Origin: Saccopteryx bilineata
Lineage: Eukaryota; Chordata; Mammalia; Chiroptera; Emballonuridae
Reading direction: 5' to 3'
DNA length: 64,000 nucleotides
NCBI RefSeq assembly: GCF_036850765.1
Contig: NC_089494.1
Span: 3,556,177 to 3,620,176 of the forward strand
Under the pieces are notes generated by a model, which was not told where the DNA came from, made no database searches, and worked only from the letters and a program-made list of their open reading frames with translations. Of this stretch, positions 57,210 through 64,000 are shown in pieces. Made by a program: the position numbers and the translations under genes. Each line of letters starts with the position of its first letter. Position 1 is the stretch's first letter.

Positions 57210-59137
57210 CTAAAAATCTTCTTAGATCTGGCTTTCTAAAGACTTGAGCTCATCTTGGAATCCGGTTGCTCCCGACGCCCGGAGAAGGTGGGATGCTTGG
57301 AGCGAGGGAAGCCAAGCTGACCGTCCAGTCCTTGGTTTCGTCCCTGCTGTCTGGGACCCGATGAGCTGGGGCCACTTTGCTTCTCTGACTGCCACCCAGG
57401 CCAACCCAGAGCAAAGCCGGGTTCTGATGGTGGTGGAGAGAGGACAGCCGTGGAACTAGTGGGAGAGGCAGGGGCCACGTGAGTGATCAGTGGGGGTGGA
57501 ATAAACACAGGAAGAATATCTGTGGGGAAGGTCTGACATCTCTATCTGCCCTGCCTCTGGTCCCCCCCCCCCACCCTCATTAGGTGGTAGGTCATTGACT
57601 TCTGTTCTGAGCACATCCCTCCTCCACCCTTCAGGTGGGCCCTTTATGAGAAGTTGATCTGCCCCTGGCTCTTGGGGCAAAGGCTGTGAAACAGGCCTGG
57701 CCAATGAAATGTCACAGCTGCTCAGCCAGGGTGATGAATTTGAGACGCACAGCATGAGAGCCAAACCAGGCGTAGCCCAGCCTTGGAACTTCTGCCGAAA
57801 TTCCTGGGCAGGAGCCTCTACGCCGGATGCCAGGCTGCAGCTCCCGTCTTCGGGACAGCCCGTCGGAGAAGGAAGCCGGTGCCGACCAAAGCAGAACCCA
57901 GGGGTGGAGACCAGCTTCTGAAAACCCGCTTCCCGGGGGGGTACCTGGAGGTAGCTCCCCCTCCAGCGAGACTTTGCTCCCAATGGAACCTCCCTTCGTC
58001 TCTAAGCCAACAGATTTCTTATTTTCTTCCCCTTAGGCTGATCTTAATTCTACTTCTGTCGGTTGCAACTATAAAGCAATCTTATCTGATCTGTCTGCAG
58101 AGCTGGAGAGCTTAGAAGAGAGGGCGTCAGGCCGGCCGGGGACCAGAGGCATGTGGCTGACGCAGCTGATACTCATCAGGTCGCCCCCATTCTCGATTTT
58201 CCAGGCTCCCAGGAGGGTTGCATTTCTCTGTGCCCTTTGAAGCGAGCCGGGGCCAGATGGCTTGCGTTGGCAAATGAAATGTGATCGGAGGGGACACGTA
58301 TAACTGGCGGGGAGAGGCTTGAAGAAGCAGTGGAGTATTTTAACACATGCCTCTGTCTACGCCTTGCTGACCACGGACACAGAGAGATGGGAGCTCCCTC
58401 ACCCCGGTTCCACTCAAGAGAGGGGAGCCCGTGTCCCCAGCTGAGTAGTGATTGGCATGCAGCACAAGTGGTGGTGGGGGGGGCAAACACACAGGAACAA
58501 GGCTTTTTTAATCCACTGGCATTTTGGGCCCGTTTGTTTCTGAAGCATAGTTTATCTGGTCTGGAATGCTCAGGTGGGGAGCCCGGCAAGATGACCTGAC
58601 CTTCTTCAGAGGGTCAGCCCCCGTGTCCTCTAGGTCCTCCGTGGGAGGGGGGCAGCGGGGTAGGAGGACCTTGAAGGCGGGCACATTCTTAAAGGACCGT
58701 TAGAGGAGGGTTGTGGAGGTTGTTAAAACCAAGAGGCAGAGGACGTACGAGGATGGAGGACGTGGATTGGTTGGTCGCCAAGACACACTGGGTAACACTT
58801 GTAACAGCCACCAGAAGAGATAAGAGAAATAAACTGAGTGAGAAAGGGCGAGAGGGACACATCAGGAAGACGGAACTGAACTGACTAGTAAAACTACCCT
58901 GTCTGGATTGCTCGGTGAGCCCGACTCTCGGGTCGCTGCCTGAGACGTGTCGGGCTGGGCTCCGTGGTAACTGGAGAAGGTCCTACAGAGAACCCGGCGG
59001 TGGGGTCACTGCGATCGGCCTCTCCTCCGCTGGCCCCTCGGGGCGCTGTGGGGTTCTGACGGCAGCAGACAGCGTCAGACTATCAAAGCAACACAATCGT
59101 GTGTTTTTATTTTGTTTGGAGGATTCTACACTAGCTT
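57210..59137. other. Unassigned DNA
   Basis: A C-run lies at 57564-57573 and a G-run at 58473-58482. The stretch ~57600-58100 and GGCAAATGAAATGTGATCGG at 58269 have the look of worn interspersed repeats, but no family could be named. No gene was recognised. Confidence 0.4.
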
Positions 59138-59139
59138 AT

Positions 59140-59475
59140 TGTCTTAGTTACCTCTTGCTAGACAGCAAATTACCTTAAAACCGTGTGGCTGAAAACAACA
59201 GACGTTTGACTCTGTTAGGGTTTCCGCGGGTCTGGAATTTGGAAGTGGATCGGCGGGGTGCTTCTGGCCCAGGCTCTCTCACGAGGGGGCAGCCCAGGGG
59301 TCGGCCGGGGCCGCGGCCACTGGAGGGCGTGGCTGGGGCTGAGGAGCACCCCCAAGAGGGCACACTCACACGGCCGCTGGCACGAGGCCGCAGCCCCTTA
59401 CCACGTGGGCCTCTTCGCTGGGCTGCTGGGGCATCCTCACCACAGGGCAGCTGGCTTCTCCCGGAACCTGTGACC
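59140..59475 (+). repeat. Old mammalian interspersed repeat, family not fixed
   Basis: It contains CTTGCTAGACAGCAAATTAC, CCGTGTGGCTGAAAACAACA, TCCGCGGGTCTGGAATTTGG, GTGCTTCTGGCCCAGGCTCT, CCACGTGGGCCTCTTCGCTG and GGGCAGCTGGCTTCTCCC. This series is familiar from an abundant old mammalian repeat ('tttctgtgggtcaggaatctgg'), but I am not sure of its class. Confidence 0.6.
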
Positions 59476-59726
59476 TAAGGGAGGGAAAAGAAAAGAGAGG
59501 TCACCGTGCCTTTAAAGACCCGGTCTCCAGGTTGAGACCTAGTCTCCGAGAGGTTGCCAGCCGTTGCTTCCGCCGTCTTCCGTCTGCTGGACAAGAGCGG
59601 CTCCGTCGAGCCTGCGAGCAGAGACAGGAGTTAAGCTCCATCTCTTGAAAGGGAGCGGGCGGGGGTGGGGGGTGGGGAGCAGCGGACAAATTTTTAAAAC
59701 CAGCACACTGCTGCATTTTTTTCTCC

Positions 59727-60205
59727 TTTTAGTGTGGCGGACAGAACAATGGACGCCAACGTTGTCCACTTTTTAATCTCCAGAAACAAAGAGGACGTGA
59801 GATGACTCGGCGAAAGGGGCGTCGTAGATGTGACTGAGTGGGGGAGCCCAGGGTGGAGAAATCCTCCCGGGGTCTTCAGGTGTCCTTACAGAGGCTCTGA
59901 TCAGACAGCCGCAGGAGGGCCAGGGTCGGAGAAAGTGACGTGAGGACAGAAGCAGAGGCCGAGTGGACGATGTGGGCGAGGGGCCACGAGCCGAAGCATG
60001 TGGGCAGCCCCCGGGAGGTGGAGGGAGAAGCGCAAACAGACAAACAAGAAAGACGAGTTTCCAGGAAGAAGGCATCTTGCTGAGACCTCGGTTTCCGGTC
60101 TCCCGACCTCCGTCCAGAACGGTAAGAGAACAGTAAGTCTGTGTTGTTCTCAGCCGCTGAGTCTGTGGCCATCTGTTTCTGCAACCATAGGAAACTCACA
60201 CCTGG
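59727..60205 (+). mobile_element. MaLR-type LTR, older subfamily
   Basis: The order fits the MLT1-like consensus: ACAGAACAATGGACGCCAAC, TGTCCACTTTTTAATCTCCA, GGGCGTCGTAGATGTGACTG, GAGGGCCAGGGTCGGAGAAA, GGGGCCACGAGCCGAAGCAT, CCTCCGTCCAGAACGGTAAG, and the end CTGCAACCATAGGAAACTCA. Confidence 0.65.
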
Positions 60206-60755
60206 GAAGGGCTGGTTGAGAGCCCAGCAGGTGAGGAGACCACAGAGCTGCCGGGGGTGAAGGAGTGAATGCGACAGTCCAGGGGAAGGAAATGAGCGAG
60301 CCCACAGAGACAGGGACGGAGCAATCAATCCACAAGATCAATCAAGTGGCCGTTTCCCTAAGGGCAGAAATGCCAGGATTGAGACACCATGGCGGGGGGG
60401 GGGGGGGGTGCGGGGTAGCCGGGAAGCGGCTGTTAGAGACGGGACGGTCAGAGAAGGCCGCGGGGACGAGGAGAGCTGAGGGTCCACAAGAAGAAGGAGC
60501 CGGCCTCGCAAACATCGGGAGAGAGACAAGCAGAAGAACTTCCAGAAGGAGACCCTGGCTAGTGCCGGATGTCAGAGGCAAGAGCAAACTCGCCCAGTTC
60601 CAGAGAGAAAAAGCAGGGTGGACAGAGAGGAGAGACGGGCAGGGGCCACGTCCAGTAGGTTCACGTGAAAGGGGGCGCAGGGCCAGGCTCGGCTCGGGGT
60701 AGGGGGTGACCTGATCTACAGTGAAAACGCCCCTGGCTACACTTAGACAATGACT
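60206..60755. other. Unassigned DNA with a G homopolymer
   Basis: A run of about 17 G lies at 60392-60408. No gene was recognised. Confidence 0.4.
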
Positions 60756-60764
60756 CACAGAAAC

Positions 60765-62042
60765 GCAGTGGGCACCAGGGGACATGGTGGGCACTGGGAA
60801 ATGCAGTGGGCACCGGGGGACACAGTGGGCACCGAGAAATGCAGTGGGCACCAGGGGACACTGTGGGCACTGGGAAATGCAGTGGGCACCGGGAAATGCA
60901 GTAGGCACCGGGGGACATGGTGGGTACCGGGAAATGCAGTGGGCACCGGAGGACACGGTGGGCACCAGGAAATGCAGTGGGCACCGGGGGACACTGTGGG
61001 CACTGGGAAATGCAGTGGGCACCGGGGGACACTGTGGGCACCGGGAAATGCAGTGGGCACAGGGGACACGGTGGGCACCGGGAAATGCAGTGGGCACCGG
61101 GAAATGCAGTGGGCACTGGGAAATGCAGTGGGCACCGGGAAATGCAGTGGGCACTGGGAAATGCAGTGGGCACCGGGGACACTGTGGGCACCGGGAAATG
61201 CAGTGGGCACAGGGGACACGGTGGGCACCGGGAAATGCAGTGGGCACCGGGAAATGCAGTGGGCACCGGGGTACACAGTGGGCACCGGGAAATGCAGTGG
61301 GCACCGGGGGACACTGTGGGCACCGGGAAATGCAGTGGGCACCGGGGGACACTGTGGGCACTGGGAAATGCAGTGAGCACTGGGGGACACAGTGGGCACC
61401 GGGAAATGCAGTGGGCACTGGGGGACATGGTGGGCACCGGGAAATGCAGTGGGCACCGGGGGACACCATGGGCACTGGGAAATGCAGTGGGCACCGGGGG
61501 ACACTGTGGGCACCGGGAAATGCAGTGGGCACCGAGAAATGCAGTGGGCACCGGGGGACACTGTGGGCACCGGGAAATGCAGTGGGCACTGGGGGACACG
61601 GTGGGCACCGGGAAATGCAGTGGGCACCAGGGGACACTGTGGGCACTGGGGACACTGTGGGCACCGGGAAATGCAGTGGGCACCGGGGACACGGTGGGCA
61701 CCAGGAAATGCAGTGGGCACCGGGGACACTGTGGGCACTGGGAAATGCAGTGGGCACTGGGGGACACGGTGAGCACCGGGAAATGCAGTGGGCACCGGGA
61801 AATGCAGTGGGCACCGGGGGACACCATGGGCACTGGGAAATGCAGTGGGCACCGGGAAATGCAGTGGGCACCGGGGGACACTGTGGGCACCGGGAAATGC
61901 AGTGGGCACCGGGGGACACAGTGGGCACTGGGAAATGCAGGGGGCACCGGGGGACACTGTGGGCACCGGGAAATGCAGTGGGCACCGGGGGACACTGTGG
62001 GCACCGGGAAATGCAGTGGGCACCGGGGTACACAGTGGGCAC
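60765..62042. repeat. Minisatellite I, 19-bp units in alternating A/B types, ~65 units
   Basis: Two 19-bp unit types alternate with many irregularities: A is GTGGGCACCGGGAAATGCA and B is GTGGGCACCGGGGGACACT (also ending ACAGT, ACGGT or CCATG). The spacing was checked at 61261, 61280, 61299 and 61318. Some B units are 18 bp, so phase slips. CACCG/CACTG/CACCA variants are scattered along the array. There are no stops in the unit, so frames of 377-566 codons stay open on both strands. Confidence 0.96.
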
Positions 62043-63620
62043 AGAGATAGGAGGACAAGGAAGCTGCAGAGGCAGGAGAGGGGGTGGTGGTTGGACTCGG
62101 CGGGGAATGGTGGGAATCGACCGGCCGGCTCAGAGTGTTTTGCCGATGGAGACAGCAGGGTTTGCTCTGTGGGTCGGGGTGCGAGTGAGGCAGAGAAGGC
62201 TCCAGGGACCGTTCTGAGCACAGAGGTGCACCTGCAATCTGTTTCCTGGACAGGTGGTCAGTTGCCGCGTCCATACTCCCCATCCCGGCCACTGAGGTGC
62301 CGCATAGGGGCACACTGGGCTCAAGTACTGGCGCCCCGCCCCCCATCGGCTGGGAGACCAGGACTGTGGGACTCGCTGGGCCCCACCTCCCTGCCCAGCG
62401 TGAAGATTCTCCGGGTTATTGGGTTTTATCCAGAGGGCTCCCCGACCTCAGGAGTCTGCTGCCCGTGCCTTTAACAGGGACCACAGGGGCAGCCGCACCC
62501 TATGCGCTGACGCTCAAGGCCTCGTCACTCACAGAGGCTCAAGAGAGACCGTCCAGGCAGCCCCAGGGCAGGAGACCACCACGGTGAAGGCGACGGTGAC
62601 ATCGGAGACCTCTCGCTTATGTTGGTCTCCCAGTTGCTCAAGGACACTTCGGCAGGAACACTTGAGGAAGCGTGTCACCCAGCATTCACATGTGTCGTCC
62701 CCCCCCCCCGGACTCTCCAAGCCCTCGGAGGAGGCGTCCTGGCTCCCTCCTTCTATACAGCCCCTGGGGATCTCTAGCGCCAGTTGGTCAAACTCAACAA
62801 GGACACAGTGTTAAATTACAGTGTCACCACTGTTGTCCGTTTCTCATTTTTCTTCCTCACTGCAGAGGATCGACCAAGAGCTGCTGACTCAGAGGACCTC
62901 CTTTGCACATCAGAACTTTATCTTACCTGACAGTCCCCAGGCGGGGGCTGGACCGTTCCCGGCCGCAGGGAGAGCACGGTCCCCCACACGCTGCAGGGCG
63001 GGCGGGGAGTTTTGCCTGGGCCAGCTGTCATTCCCACGCACACGGCCGAGTTCCGTGGAGCAAGGCGTGCTGATGACCTTGGCCCCGCAGTTGCATCTGT
63101 TTTGACGCCGGACTCAATGGCCACATGCTTCTTTCAGAAAAGTCACCATTTGTTGGTGCGTTGTCCATAGTAACCGAGTTTGGGATACAGTGGCGGAGTA
63201 AACGTGTGGGTAGATGGACGAGATGGACATTAGCTAGACAAGCTGGCTCCCACCGCCCAGGCTGCTCAGTGGAAACCGGGGGCCCGACAGCACACAGAGC
63301 TCAGAATGACAGGGTCCAGCAACCCGTCAACAACACCCGAGGCCAAATACTCGAGGAAGTCAACTCTGTCATGCGAAGCGTGGGTCACTGCAAAACTTCC
63401 CAGTATTTTGTTAAATCCCAGCACTTTCCAAATCAGTGAGAAAGGGCAAGACATGCACAGCGTTTATTTCTGCTCTGGGGGGTGTTTTCAGCTCCCGACT
63501 CCTGGCCTCAGAGGGCTACACAGACTCATTTCCTATTAAATGAAACACATTGGTGCCCAGAATCCAAAAGCCGCACAGATTTCAGAAAACAATGGCTGCA
63601 GAGCTCCGAGAAAACAATGA
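62043..63620. other. Unassigned DNA
   Basis: A C-run lies at 62699-62709. No gene or repeat family was recognised. Confidence 0.4.
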
Positions 63621-63623
63621 CAG

Positions 63624-63957
63624 GCCCTGGCCGGCTGGCTCAGTGGAAAAGCGTCATCCTAGCATGTGGGGGTCCACCCATCTGCTTCTCCACCCCGTCC
63701 CCTCTCACTTCTCTCTCTCTCTCTTCCCCTCCCACAGTCATGGCTCAGTTGGAGCAAGTTGGCCCTGGACACTGAGGATGGCTCCACAGCTTCCGCCTCA
63801 GGTGCTAAAATAGCTCGGTTGTTGAGCAACAGAGCAAGGGCCCCAGATGGGCAGAGCATCACCCCATAGGGACCTTGCTGGGTGGGTCCCAGTCAGCCGC
63901 AGGAGGGAGTCTGTCCCCACTTCTCACTTAAGGAAAAAAAAAAAGAAAAAAGAAAGC
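63624..63957 (+). mobile_element. VES-type SINE lacking box B
   Basis: The head GCCCTGGCCGGCTGGCTCAG keeps box A TGGCTCAGTGG, but AGCATGTGGGGGTCC then passes straight to ACCCATCTGCTTCTCCACCC. The box B and CACACAGGAGAAGC region is deleted. The rest of the body and an A-rich tail (AAAAAAAAAAGAAAAAAG) follow. ATGACA near both edges may be the target duplication. It has no complete Pol III promoter. Confidence 0.88.
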
Positions 63958-64000
63958 GATGACATGTGACGTAAGACACGTGGAGAGAGAGCAATGTCAT
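63958..64000. other. End of window, nothing assigned
   Basis: A short unique sequence follows the SINE; it ends at the window boundary. Confidence 0.5.

Noticed and set aside
60342..62346. Several 377-566-codon frames as large repetitive proteins
   Set aside because: They run on both strands and in several frames through a 19-bp repeat without stops; none continues into recognisable coding sequence.

Overview
The window looks like non-coding nuclear DNA of a bat (Chiroptera). The evidence is the repeat content. There are several tRNA-headed SINEs of the VES/Ves type, with perfect or near-perfect box A and box B. There is a second tRNA-headed SINE family with long and short forms. Several non-autonomous hAT transposons carry 8-bp target-site duplications that are still readable. 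Around these lie old mammal-wide repeats (MIR, L2, MaLR LTRs, a Tigger-type MITE). The bat family or genus cannot be fixed by eye. I found no protein-coding gene, exon chain, rRNA, functional tRNA, CRISPR array or bacterial feature. The long open frames here come from minisatellites that lack stop codons on both strands.

Layout. 0-7 kb: a 1.4-kb fold-back with ~350-bp, ~97% identical inverted arms, a MIR, a hAT element, a solo LTR and a second hAT element. 7-19 kb: single-copy-like DNA with a MIR, an L2, an MLT1-type LTR, a 386-bp hAT element with a perfect 8-bp duplication, a candidate conserved regulatory block at 12.84-13.1 kb, two adjacent minus-strand SINEs, another perfect-TSD hAT element, and two SINEs of different families. 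19.5-27 kb: three large minisatellites with 44-, 44- and 60-bp periods, separated by SINEs and a polypurine tract. 27-39 kb: mostly unassigned DNA with a broken hAT copy, a Tigger-type MITE and two MLT1-type LTRs in opposite orientation. 39-51 kb: five more minisatellites (34, 15, 50, ~30 and 103 bp) and a short-form SINE. 51-60 kb: mostly unassigned, with candidate regulatory blocks at 49.6-50.1 and 51.8-52.05 kb, a MIR fragment, a VES SINE and old LTR-type repeats. 60.7-62.05 kb: a 1.27-kb array of 19-bp units. 63.6 kb: a VES SINE that has lost box B.

Nothing here works together as a pathway. The notable feature is density: nine GC-rich minisatellites in about 43 kb, which is typical of subtelomeric or recombination-prone mammalian DNA. 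The best leads are the fold-back, the indel-free 60-bp array with its open frame, and the three candidate regulatory blocks. All statements come from reading the sequence; no alignment, repeat-masking or database search was run.
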